From Candidatus Eiseniibacteriota bacterium (GTDB taxonomy: Bacteria > Joyebacterota > Joyebacteria > Joyebacterales > Joyebacteraceae), in contig JAUXGN010000026.1 in NCBI GenBank assembly GCA_030622115.1, forward strand, positions 1 to 35,984: DNA of 35,984 nt. Reading direction: 5' to 3'. Numbering within the stretch: position 1 is the first letter of the stretch; every line of letters begins with the position of its first letter. The notes under the pieces are model-generated. The model had not been told where the DNA came from. It was given only the letters and a program-made list of their open reading frames with translations, and did no database searches. Both the position numbers and the translations under genes were made by a program. Positions 6,727-14,084 of this stretch are shown piece after piece.

Positions 6727-6758
6727 CAGATAGGAAGAATCTGCGTGAGGAGGAAGTC

Positions 6759-7982
6759 ATGAAGTCAGTCCGGTCCGGTGTCGGCTATTCCGACAACACT
6801 AGTTCGGCGGCTGCAGGCCGTCAGGCTGCTGAGAAAGCAATGATGTACGCGTCGGCAGACAGGAGCGATCTCACGATGGCATTCTGTGGCGGCAGCCACG
6901 ATCCGTTCGCCTTTCTCAAGGGTGTCGGAGACGTTGTCGGGGAGACCACGCTGATCGGTGGAATGACCGTCGGTGTGATCACGAACGAGAAGGTCGGCTA
7001 CGGTGGCTATGAGACAGGCGTAGCCGTCGTCTCCGCCAACAACGTTCGTTTCGATGCCGTAACAGTCGGCAATCTGAGCGACGATGAGGAGGCCGCCGGA
7101 ATGCAGTTCGGCAAGCTCCTCTCTGAGAAGAGCCGCCCCGACTCGAAGGGAACGATCTTCTTCTACGATTCCATCAAGCAGTCCGATCCTTTCGCCATCA
7201 ATCTCGCCAGTCAACTGATCAAGGGAGTCGAGAGCACGCTCCCCTCTCCACACATGCCGATCATGGGCGGGGGCGTTATGAAGGACTATCAGTGGCGCGA
7301 GGCCCCCGTCTTCGCCGGTGATCAGACCCTGTCTCAGCACGCGGCGGGAGTGGTGATCTCGGGCGAATGCTCCGTCCACCACGCCATCAGCCATGGATGT
7401 GAACCCGCCAGCGACTATCACACGATCACCAGCATCGAGGGTCCCATAGTGCGGGAGCTGGATGGCAGGCCCGCGCTCAACGTCATCGAGGACATCATCG
7501 GTGTCGGAGCCGGCAAGGACTGGCAGCAGTATTCACTGCTCATAACCCTCGGCGCAAACCACGGCAGCGATCCGTACGGTGACTTCAACGAGAACGAGTA
7601 TGTCAACCGCCTGATCGCAGGCGTCAACCCGGAAGATGGTTCGCTCATTCTCTTCGAATCGGACTTCGGACTTGGTGAGGAGATCCAGATCATGCGCCGC
7701 AGCAACGAGAAGATGCTCGAGTCGGCGCGCTCGATCTCTGAGAAGCTCCTCGACGAAGTGAAGGATTCCGACCCATTCCTCGGCATCTACATCGACTGCG
7801 CGGGCCGGACGAGCGGCTTCTGTGGCGCCGGCGGTGAAGAAGGGGCCCTGGTCCAGGAGACAGTAGGAGCGGAGATGCCGCTTCTTGGTTTCTACTCGGG
7901 TGTGGAAGTAGCCCCGTTCATGGGTGGATCACGCGCCCTTGACTGGACCGGTGTTCTGATCGTCCTCTCTGAGGACCGCTAG
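6759..7982 (+). CDS. FIST-domain sensory protein
   Basis: 407 residues. FIST_N (about 15-210) includes AFCGGSHDP, TTLIGGMTVGVI and GYGGYETGVAVV. FIST_C (about 225-400) ends with the hallmark GFYSGVEVAPFMGG and a terminal TGVLIVLSE strand. FIST is an intracellular sensory module thought to bind small ligands, perhaps amino acids, usually next to or fused with histidine kinases, GGDEF or chemotaxis proteins; no signal peptide or membrane segment is visible. AGGAGG (6748-6753) marks ATG 6759. The next gene, 26 bp downstream, encodes a soluble hybrid histidine kinase, so the two probably form one signalling unit with FIST as the ligand-binding input. The ligand is unknown. Confidence 0.9.
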   Translation: MKSVRSGVGYSDNTSSAAAGRQAAEKAMMYASADRSDLTMAFCGGSHDPFAFLKGVGDVVGETTLIGGMTVGVITNEKVGYGGYETGVAVVSANNVRFDAVTVGNLSDDEEAAGMQFGKLLSEKSRPDSKGTIFFYDSIKQSDPFAINLASQLIKGVESTLPSPHMPIMGGGVMKDYQWREAPVFAGDQTLSQHAAGVVISGECSVHHAISHGCEPASDYHTITSIEGPIVRELDGRPALNVIEDIIGVGAGKDWQQYSLLITLGANHGSDPYGDFNENEYVNRLIAGVNPEDGSLILFESDFGLGEEIQIMRRSNEKMLESARSISEKLLDEVKDSDPFLGIYIDCAGRTSGFCGAGGEEGALVQETVGAEMPLLGFYSGVEVAPFMGGSRALDWTGVLIVLSEDR

Positions 7983-8008
7983 CTTAGACCTGTGGGAGAA
8001 TAGGTAGA

Positions 8009-10363
8009 GTGGCTGATCTCGATCATAAGAAAGAAGATCGCGTGGGTGAACTTGAGCACCGCGTGGCGGGCCTCCGGAAACGGGTGGAGAAGCTCGGTGG
8101 CGAATCCGTACGCTCCGAGTACAAGATACTCCATCTGACTCAGGAGGTCCGCCGCTCCCGCACGGCGTTCGGCTTTCTCACAGGCTTCCAGAACAGCATC
8201 GGCTCAGCCGGCTCGATCGGCTCCCTGTACGACATAGCGCTCAAGACCATCGTCGCCGAGCTTTGGATGAAGCGGGCCGTTGTGCTTGAGAAGAGCGGGG
8301 TTGCGGGCCAGTACCGCCGCGTGGCGGCCCTCGGATATGACGCAGACGAGGTCCCCCTCGAGATCTCTCTTCCCGAGGAAGAGGCTGCAGTGTGGACTGA
8401 ACCACAGGTTGTGAACGGCGTGACTGAGTCGAGTGAGTGGATAGAGGTGGTCCGCACCGGACTCTCGCTTCCCTTCTTCACCTGGATACCAAACACCGGC
8501 GAGAACGGCGCGGAGTTCGTGCTCGTGGCCGGCGCACTCTCGGAAGACAGCGCTCAGGAGCCCCGGCTGACCGACCACGACCTGGAACTTCTGATATCGG
8601 TCGGAGCCATTTTGTGGGTCGGACGGATGAACCTCGTCGCCCGTCAAAGCCTGAGACTCCAGGTGCGCTACGAATCCCTTCTCCATCACATCTCCGAGGT
8701 CCTTCTCAAGGACTACGACTCGCCGCGGAGCCACTTTGGCGGCGTCATAGGGCGCGTAGGGAAGGCCTGGTCGCTCGATCGCGTTCGTATCGTCCAGAGG
8801 CTGTCCACCGAGTGCATGACGAACGTGGCACATGAGTGGGTCACACGCGGTACGGTATCGGTGGGAACCGATTGCCCACATCCCATCGAAGACGTTCCGG
8901 AGTGGCGAGATTGCCTGGCGCGCGGCGAACAGATAAGGGTCGACGACGTCGGTGTCTTCCCAAAGCACTACGTCGCCAAGCTCGACGAGCAGGGTGTAAG
9001 GTCCTTTCTTGTTCTGCCCATCACTGTGCATAAGAGTGTGGTCGCATGGATGAGCTTCGAGCAGTGCTCTCGTCTGCGCATCTGGACGGATGAGGAGATA
9101 CGCATTCTGGAGGTCATCGCCGGGCTTGTGGCCAGAGCCGTCGCGCGAGAGAGGGAGCTCGAGGAGAGAGCATTGCTCGAAGCCGAACACCACCAATCCA
9201 AGAAGATGGAGGCGGTCGGTCAGCTCGCTGGTGGAGTCGCACACGACTTCAACAATCTCCTGACTACGATCCAGGGCTACGCACAGCTCCTGATGACCCG
9301 GTTGCCTGAGGAATACAGGGAGCAGGGTGGACTCAAGGAGATAATCATGGCCAGCGAGCGTGCTGCGGGACTCACTCGCCAACTCCTGACCTTCAGCCGC
9401 AAGGACTCGACGGAGACAGCTGCTCTCAGCATCAACGAGACCATCGAGGAGATGATGAAACTCCTCAGACGTATGCTGGGTGACGACATCAACGTCACGC
9501 TGGACCTCGACAGTGGAATGGAAGCAACGGTCGGGGACAGACACCAGATTTCTCAGATGGTAATGAACCTCGCCGTCAACGCGAAGGACGCCATGCCCGA
9601 GGGCGGAGATATCCGGATCACGACACGTGAGCTAACGGACATAGGGCCACTCGCACAGCGATTCGCGATTCCAGGCGTCGACAAATGCCACGTCATCGAA
9701 GTAGCAGATACCGGCACGGGAATGAGCGAGGACATCAAGGAAAGGGTATTCGAGCCGTTCTTCACGACCAAGGACACAGGCAAGGGAACCGGTCTAGGCC
9801 TCTCCATAGTCTTCAGTGTCGTGCGACGCCACGGCGGCTTCGTGGAACTCGACACCGAGCTTGGCAAGGGCACGACCTTCCGCATATTCCTGCCGGTCAG
9901 GGAGCCGGAGGTGACTGAAGCCGTGGAGAAGGTTGGGCTCGATATGGCTACGGGACACGAGACGATTCTCGTCGTCGAGGACGACGATAGCGTCCGCTCG
10001 CTCATCATCGCCGTCCTCAAGGCGGGCGGTTATGACGTGCTCGCCGCCACGAACGGCCGCGAGGCGCTTGAGGAGATGGAGCGGTCGGGGGACGACATCT
10101 CCCTTGTCATGACCGACGTCGTCATGCCCGAGATGAACGGTCGCGAACTGTGGGACTCATTCATCGCAGCGGGGTACGACCTCCCGGTGATCGTGATGAG
10201 CGGATACCCGACGGGCGAGGAGGACGGGGGATTCCTTGACGAAGCCGCCAGCTATCTCCAGAAGCCGTTCGGCCCCAAGGAGGTCACCGAGGCCGTGAGA
10301 CGTGCCCTCGATGGCAACGCCGGCGCCCTGCAGAGCGGGCACCAGGCAAGCCCTCTGCACTGA
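8009..10363 (+). CDS. Soluble hybrid histidine kinase (coiled coil, two GAF-like, HisKA, HATPase, receiver)
   Basis: 784 residues from GTG 8009. An N-terminal coiled coil (10-50, rich in E/R/K heptads) is followed by two GAF-like segments (about 55-210 and 220-385). HisKA carries H412 in GGVAHDFNNLL, the NtrB-like subclass. HATPase has N524 (NLAVNAKDAMP), D567 (DTGTGM), FEPFFTTK and GKGTGLGLS. The receiver (about 652-768) has acidic residues 657-659, phospho-acceptor D703 (MTDVVMPEMNG) and K752 (LQKPFG). No transmembrane helices are seen, so it is cytoplasmic. The kinase should autophosphorylate at H412 and pass phosphate to its own D703. No output regulator gene adjoins it. It is 26 bp after the FIST gene, a likely sensor partner. 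Confidence 0.9.
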   Translation: MADLDHKKEDRVGELEHRVAGLRKRVEKLGGESVRSEYKILHLTQEVRRSRTAFGFLTGFQNSIGSAGSIGSLYDIALKTIVAELWMKRAVVLEKSGVAGQYRRVAALGYDADEVPLEISLPEEEAAVWTEPQVVNGVTESSEWIEVVRTGLSLPFFTWIPNTGENGAEFVLVAGALSEDSAQEPRLTDHDLELLISVGAILWVGRMNLVARQSLRLQVRYESLLHHISEVLLKDYDSPRSHFGGVIGRVGKAWSLDRVRIVQRLSTECMTNVAHEWVTRGTVSVGTDCPHPIEDVPEWRDCLARGEQIRVDDVGVFPKHYVAKLDEQGVRSFLVLPITVHKSVVAWMSFEQCSRLRIWTDEEIRILEVIAGLVARAVARERELEERALLEAEHHQSKKMEAVGQLAGGVAHDFNNLLTTIQGYAQLLMTRLPEEYREQGGLKEIIMASERAAGLTRQLLTFSRKDSTETAALSINETIEEMMKLLRRMLGDDINVTLDLDSGMEATVGDRHQISQMVMNLAVNAKDAMPEGGDIRITTRELTDIGPLAQRFAIPGVDKCHVIEVADTGTGMSEDIKERVFEPFFTTKDTGKGTGLGLSIVFSVVRRHGGFVELDTELGKGTTFRIFLPVREPEVTEAVEKVGLDMATGHETILVVEDDDSVRSLIIAVLKAGGYDVLAATNGREALEEMERSGDDISLVMTDVVMPEMNGRELWDSFIAAGYDLPVIVMSGYPTGEEDGGFLDEAASYLQKPFGPKEVTEAVRRALDGNAGALQSGHQASPLH

Positions 10364-10415
10364 CGTCCCAACCCAGAGAACCCAGGACATCACACGGACC
10401 AGGACAGGCATGGCG

Positions 10416-10444
10416 TTGCCAATGCGCGCGCGCCGTGCTATGTT
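10416..10444 (+). promoter_or_regulatory. Promoter of dapB
   Basis: TTGCCA (10416-10421), a 17-bp spacer, then an extended -10: TGC followed by TATGTT (10439-10444). The expected start near 10451 leaves a leader of about 24 nt before GTG 10475, too short for a lysine riboswitch. Confidence 0.65.
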
Positions 10445-10474
10445 AGGGTTTCCATTGGCTCAAGGGAGGCGATA

Positions 10475-11275
10475 GTGATTCGAGTAGTGGTCAGTGGCAT
10501 CTGTGGTCGCATGGGCGGAATGGTCGCACAACAGATCGCAGCGTCCGAGGATCTCAAGCTCGTAGGTGGGCTCGAGATGCCGGCGCACGAGAACGCAGGA
10601 AGACGGCTCTGTGACCTCTGGACCGATGCGGACTCAAGCATCACTGTGAGCTCCAGACTCGATGAACTCAAGTGCGGAAGCTACGATGTGCTGGTGGACT
10701 TCTCAGTCGCTTCCCAGGCGGTGGCCTGCGCGGAGCGCGCGAGTGCCGACCGTCTGGGACTCATCATAGGAACGACGGGCCTCACCGAGTACGAAATGGC
10801 CGCCATACAGGTCGCATCGAAAAACACACCCATTGTCGTCGCGCCGAACACCAGCCTCGGAATCAACATGCTCTTCGGTCTGGTTCGATTGGTGACGGAA
10901 CGATTGGGCGAGTCCTTCGATGTCGAGATAGTCGAGGCGCACCATAACGCGAAGAAGGACGCTCCAAGCGGAACGGCAGCGAAGCTGGCCGAGATCGTCG
11001 CGGGTGCCCGCGATGTGGGTCCGGACATGATCCAGGTAGGACGCTCCGGGCTGGACGCGGCAAGACGTACTGGGGAGATAGGCGTGCACGCCATACGGGC
11101 CGGGGGCATTGCCGGCAGACACACGGTGCATCTCGTATCTGAAGTGGAGGAGCTCAAGCTCTCACACACAGCCTTCTCCAGAGAGGCGTTCGCCATTGGT
11201 GCGCTCAAGGCAGTGCGCTTCGTTCACGGGAAGCCACCCGGACTCTATGACATGATGGACGTACTCGATCTCTGA
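10475..11275 (+). CDS. dapB: 4-hydroxy-tetrahydrodipicolinate reductase
   Basis: 266 residues. It reduces the DapA product with NAD(P)H to tetrahydrodipicolinate in lysine/diaminopimelate synthesis. The Rossmann nucleotide motif is GICGRMGG (8-15). The GTTG loop is at 99-102, APNTSLGIN at 123-131, and the catalytic block is EAHHNAKKDAPSGTA with H156, H157 and K160. GTG 10475 follows GGGAGG (10464-10469). It has its own promoter, about 5.5 kb from dapA, so the dap genes are near each other but not in one operon. The downstream gene starts 20 bp after its stop. Confidence 0.96.
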   Translation: MIRVVVSGICGRMGGMVAQQIAASEDLKLVGGLEMPAHENAGRRLCDLWTDADSSITVSSRLDELKCGSYDVLVDFSVASQAVACAERASADRLGLIIGTTGLTEYEMAAIQVASKNTPIVVAPNTSLGINMLFGLVRLVTERLGESFDVEIVEAHHNAKKDAPSGTAAKLAEIVAGARDVGPDMIQVGRSGLDAARRTGEIGVHAIRAGGIAGRHTVHLVSEVEELKLSHTAFSREAFAIGALKAVRFVHGKPPGLYDMMDVLDL

Positions 11276-11295
11276 TCCCTGGAGTGGAGGTAGCG

Positions 11296-11925
11296 GTGTC
11301 GAAGTACGGCGATCTTATCAACGTGATACTGAAGTGCAACGAACTCAAGGCGATCCCTAGAATGGGCTGGCGGGTGAGAGGTGTGCGCGATGGGGAAAGT
11401 GTCGCCGAGCATTCGTTCGCGGTAGCAATCATATCGATGATGTTGGCTTCGCGGATGGGAATCGATATCGATGTGGCGAAGCTGCTCAAGATCGCCCTGA
11501 TCCACGATCTTCCCGAGCACATGCTCGGAGATATACACGCTCCGGCAACCAGGCTTCTGGGACTGGACCTCAAGGAAGCGGCCGAATTGCGGGTTCTGGA
11601 ACAGCTCTTCGAATCTCTGGACGACGCGGACGAGTACATTGGGCTCTGGAAGGAGTTCGCAGAGCGCTCTTCAGTCGAGGGCCGTATCGTTCGTGCGGTC
11701 GACAAGCTGGAGATGTTCACACAGGCATACCTCTACGAGCGTGAGGGCAATCGCATGCTCGACGATTTCTGGGGCTACGAGGACAACGTCCGCGATTTCG
11801 AATTCGAGGAGATACGCAGACTGTACGAGGAACTCATCGACATGAGGACGCGCGATGAACGCGGCTGGGCCGGCAGGGACGGGGCTCGGCGGGACAGGAG
11901 CGAGGAAAGCGATGCGTTGGAGTAG
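11296..11925 (+). CDS. HD-domain phosphohydrolase (YfbR/HDDC2-like 5'-nucleotidase)
   Basis: 209 residues from GTG 11296, which has AGTGGAGG five bases upstream; GTG 11284 is a possible alternative. The HD metal site is complete: H39 (SVAEHSFAVA), H70-D71 (ALIHDLPEHMLGD) and D136 (RAVDKLEMF). E74 and D79 match the catalytic pair of E. coli YfbR, a deoxyribonucleoside 5'-monophosphatase. Most likely it dephosphorylates nucleoside monophosphates in the cytoplasm. The last ~25 residues are charged and overlap the proS start by 14 bp, so the two genes are probably translationally coupled. Substrate is inferred from family only. Confidence 0.8.
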   Translation: MSKYGDLINVILKCNELKAIPRMGWRVRGVRDGESVAEHSFAVAIISMMLASRMGIDIDVAKLLKIALIHDLPEHMLGDIHAPATRLLGLDLKEAAELRVLEQLFESLDDADEYIGLWKEFAERSSVEGRIVRAVDKLEMFTQAYLYEREGNRMLDDFWGYEDNVRDFEFEEIRRLYEELIDMRTRDERGWAGRDGARRDRSEESDALE

Positions 11926-13621
11926 AGCACTAATCCCGACACACAAGGAAGATCCGTCACACGCCGAGACAGTGAGCCACAAGCTCATGTTGCGGGCGGG
12001 CCTCATCAGGAGGCTTACGTCCGGGGTGTACAACTACCTGCCACTCGGCTGGCGCGTCGTCAGGAAGGTAGAAGCGATCGTGAGGGAGGAGATGGACCGA
12101 ATAGGGTGCCAGGAACTCCTCATGCCCGTGATCAGTCCTTCCGAACTCTGGCAGGAAACCGGGCGCTGGAATGTCTACGGCAAGGAGTTGTGGCGCGTTC
12201 ACGACAGGAATGGCCGTGAGTTCGCCTTGGGACCAACGCACGAAGAGGTGATCACCGACATCGTCCGCAACGAGGTGCGCTCATACCGCCAACTTCCGTT
12301 CACCCTCTACCAGATCCAGACGAAATTCCGTGACGAGATCAGACCCCGTTTCGGGGTCGTTCGCGCTCGTGAGTTCATAATGAAGGACGCGTACAGCTTC
12401 CACGAGAATGACGATTCTCTCAGCGTAACCTACGATGCGATGTATGATGCCTACTGTCGTATCTTCGACCGCTGCGAGCTTGACTACCGACCTGTCGAGG
12501 CCGCCACGGGCGCCATCGGCGGCAGTGCATCACACGAGTTCATGGTTCTGTGCGATACGGGTGAGTCCGAGGTCATCGTCTGTGAGTGCGGCTACGCCGC
12601 CACCGACGAGCGGGCGGAGGGACTCATCGCAACCGTCATGCCGCCGGAGGAACCCCTCTCCGCAGAGCCGGTTGACACTCCCGGCATGAAAACGATTGAG
12701 GATGTCTCTCTGTTCCTCGGTATGGAGCCCTGGAGACTCATCAAGACGATCGTCTACGTCGCCGACGGCGAGCCCGTAGTTGCCCTCATCCGAGGAGACC
12801 GCGACGTCAACGAGGAGAAGCTGGCCGGACTTCTGGGCGCGAGCATGATCGAGGCCGCGCCGCCGGCCGTCGTCGAGAAGGTGACCGGGGCGCCTGTGGG
12901 ATTTGCGGGCCCAATTGGATTGTCCGGGGTCAAGCTGATGGTCGACAATTCGGTCGAGCCGCTTGTGAATGCGGTCGTGGGCGGAAACGCCGTGGACGTC
13001 CACATCCGCAATGTCACTCCCGGGCGGGATTTCAGCGTCGACGGCTACTGCGATATCGCCAGGATCGGGAAGGGTGACCTCTGCTGCAAATGCGGAAAGA
13101 CCCTGGATTCATTCCGGGGCATCGAGGTGAGCCAGGTCTTCAAACTGGGCACGAAGTACTCCGACAGCATGAAGGCCACGTTCCTCAACGAGAACGGCAA
13201 AGCCATGCCGTTCGTGATGGGTTGCTACGGCCTCGGTGTCTCCCGGACGGTGGCCGCCATCATCGAGCAGCACAGCGACGAATACGGCATCATGTGGCCC
13301 ATGAGCGTCGCGCCGTTCGAGGTGGAGATACTGGCGGTGAAATTCAAGAACGAGAAAGTTCGCGAGGCCTCCGAACAGCTCTACGACGAACTCAGGGCGG
13401 CCGGCATGGATGTGCTGCTGGATGATCGCCACGATTCTCCCGGGGTCAAATTCAAGGACGCCGACCTGATCGGCGTACCTGTCCGCGTCACGATCGGCGA
13501 GCGCGGCCTCAAGGAAGGCACTCTCGAGATCAAGATGAGAAGAACCGGCGAGCAGCGTGATGTTGCGATCGAGGAGGCGACCGCCGAGATCGTGAAGATC
13601 GTAGAAGAAGCAAGGGCCTAG
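11912..13621 (+). CDS. proS: Prolyl-tRNA synthetase, bacterial type with editing domain
   Basis: 569 residues, the usual length of the long bacterial ProS. It charges tRNA-Pro and hydrolyses Ala-tRNA-Pro. The class II core has motif 1 around GVYNYLPLGWRV, TEEV-like GPTHEEV, motif 2 in FRDEIRPRFGVVRAREF and motif 3 in MGCYGLGVSRTVAAI. The insertion (about 225-410) is the editing domain, with IKTIVYVADGEPV and LIRGDRDVNEEKL. The C-terminal anticodon-binding domain begins near APFEVEILAVKF. ATG 11912 overlaps the HD gene by 14 bp and follows GAGCGAGGAAAG; the usual N-terminus MRWSRALIPT supports it. No T-box leader is seen. A hairpin terminator follows. Confidence 0.96.
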   Translation: MRWSRALIPTHKEDPSHAETVSHKLMLRAGLIRRLTSGVYNYLPLGWRVVRKVEAIVREEMDRIGCQELLMPVISPSELWQETGRWNVYGKELWRVHDRNGREFALGPTHEEVITDIVRNEVRSYRQLPFTLYQIQTKFRDEIRPRFGVVRAREFIMKDAYSFHENDDSLSVTYDAMYDAYCRIFDRCELDYRPVEAATGAIGGSASHEFMVLCDTGESEVIVCECGYAATDERAEGLIATVMPPEEPLSAEPVDTPGMKTIEDVSLFLGMEPWRLIKTIVYVADGEPVVALIRGDRDVNEEKLAGLLGASMIEAAPPAVVEKVTGAPVGFAGPIGLSGVKLMVDNSVEPLVNAVVGGNAVDVHIRNVTPGRDFSVDGYCDIARIGKGDLCCKCGKTLDSFRGIEVSQVFKLGTKYSDSMKATFLNENGKAMPFVMGCYGLGVSRTVAAIIEQHSDEYGIMWPMSVAPFEVEILAVKFKNEKVREASEQLYDELRAAGMDVLLDDRHDSPGVKFKDADLIGVPVRVTIGERGLKEGTLEIKMRRTGEQRDVAIEEATAEIVKIVEEARA

Positions 13622-13644
13622 CCCCGAGTGCTCAGTGACATGAC

Positions 13645-13673
13645 AAAGCCCCCTCCACACTGGAGGGGGCTTT
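13645..13673. terminator. Bidirectional terminator between proS and rpsT
   Basis: AAAGCCCCCTCC (13645-13656) and GGAGGGGGCTTT (13662-13673) form a perfect 12-bp stem with a 5-nt loop. On both strands the stem ends in CTTT, so it can serve convergent proS (+) and rpsT (-). The U-tract is only three long either way. Confidence 0.85.
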
Positions 13674-13697
13674 GCGTACATAAGAGACTTGGAGAAG

Positions 13698-13943
13698 CTA
13701 GGCGTCTTTCCTCTTCATCAGGCTGGACTTCTTCCTGTCCGCGGCCTGTGCGCTGAGGACGCGGTGCTTGACAGCACGGTCGATAGCTGAAACAGCCTCG
13801 CGCACCTTGGCGTCCTTCTCCTCTGAAGGGGCGCCCGCAACCTTCTTGATGGCCGTGGACATACGGGACTTCACCGCCCTGTTCTTCTCATTGAGGTTCT
13901 TGGACTGCTTGAGTCTCTTGATGGCCGATTTCTTCTGGGGCAA
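13698..13943 (-). CDS. rpsT: 30S ribosomal protein S20
   Basis: 81 residues and the only - strand gene in the window. The sequence is rich in Lys/Arg (MPQKKSAIKRLKQSKN, NRAVKSRMSTAIKK, LMKRKDA), the alanine/lysine helical bundle of S20, which binds 16S rRNA early in 30S assembly. Translation starts at TTG (complement of 13941-13943), with an AGGGAGG site (complement of 13951-13957) 7 nt before it. E. coli rpsT also starts with UUG, where it matters for autoregulation. It has a strong promoter and a leader of about 43 nt, is divergent from uvrC and shares the terminator with proS. Confidence 0.95.
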   Translation of the reverse strand: MPQKKSAIKRLKQSKNLNEKNRAVKSRMSTAIKKVAGAPSEEKDAKVREAVSAIDRAVKHRVLSAQAADRKKSSLMKRKDA

Positions 13944-13992
13944 CTAGATACCTCCCTGTACTGCTCCTCGGATTTCTCATCACAACACAAGA

Positions 13993-14021
13993 AATATACC
14001 AGCAAGGGGCCTTCGAGTCAA
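13993..14021 (-). promoter_or_regulatory. Promoter of rpsT
   Basis: On the - strand: TTGACT (complement of 14016-14021), a 17-bp spacer, then TATATT (complement of 13993-13998). It is the best match to the sigma70 consensus in the window, fitting a ribosomal protein gene. Transcription should begin near 13986. Confidence 0.85.
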
Positions 14022-14048
14022 GGCTCTCTTGCGACTCAGCGAGACGCG

Positions 14049-14077
14049 TTGACTTGGGGACAAAGGCAGGCTAGGCT
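14049..14077 (+). promoter_or_regulatory. Promoter of uvrC, possibly giving a leaderless mRNA
   Basis: TTGACT (14049-14054), exactly 17 bp, then TAGGCT (14072-14077). The ATG of uvrC at 14085 is 8 bp beyond the -10, where the transcript should begin. The -35 is only 27 bp from the -35 of divergent rpsT. Confidence 0.65.
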
Positions 14078-14084
14078 CCGGAAT

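Larger units (their letters stand above)
6409..6758 (+). other. 350-bp intergenic region with terminator, palindrome and structured leader
   Basis: It holds the terminator of the KamA-like gene (6442-6469), about 95 bp with nothing recognisable (6470-6564), a large palindrome (6565-6615), and then about 140 bp of leader before the FIST gene. The leader contains CGTAC-TG-GTACG, CAGA-TCCG-TCTG and the alternative hairpins at 6701-6726. CCCACC near 6621 could pair with GGTGGG near 6696. No tRNA, small conserved ORF or clear promoter was seen. An in-frame open stretch runs from 6534 into the FIST gene, but its sequence looks non-coding. Confidence 0.6.

Noticed and set aside
6534-6758. 75-codon N-terminal extension of the FIST protein in frame
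   Set aside because: It runs through the palindrome, resembles no FIST N-terminus, and AGGAGG marks ATG 6759.
6616-6758. c-di-GMP (GEMM) or other known riboswitch before the FIST gene
   Set aside because: Characteristic conserved core bases of GEMM are absent; only generic hairpins are visible.
8204-9544. 446-codon open frame on the - strand opposite the kinase gene
   Set aside because: Antisense shadow of a gene with complete HisKA and HATPase motifs; no ribosome site or family resemblance.
10445-10474. Lysine riboswitch before dapB
   Set aside because: The predicted leader is about 24 nt, far too short; the spaces before dapF and dapA are only a few bases.
11870-11912. T-box leader before proS
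   Set aside because: proS overlaps the preceding HD gene and there is no room for a leader.
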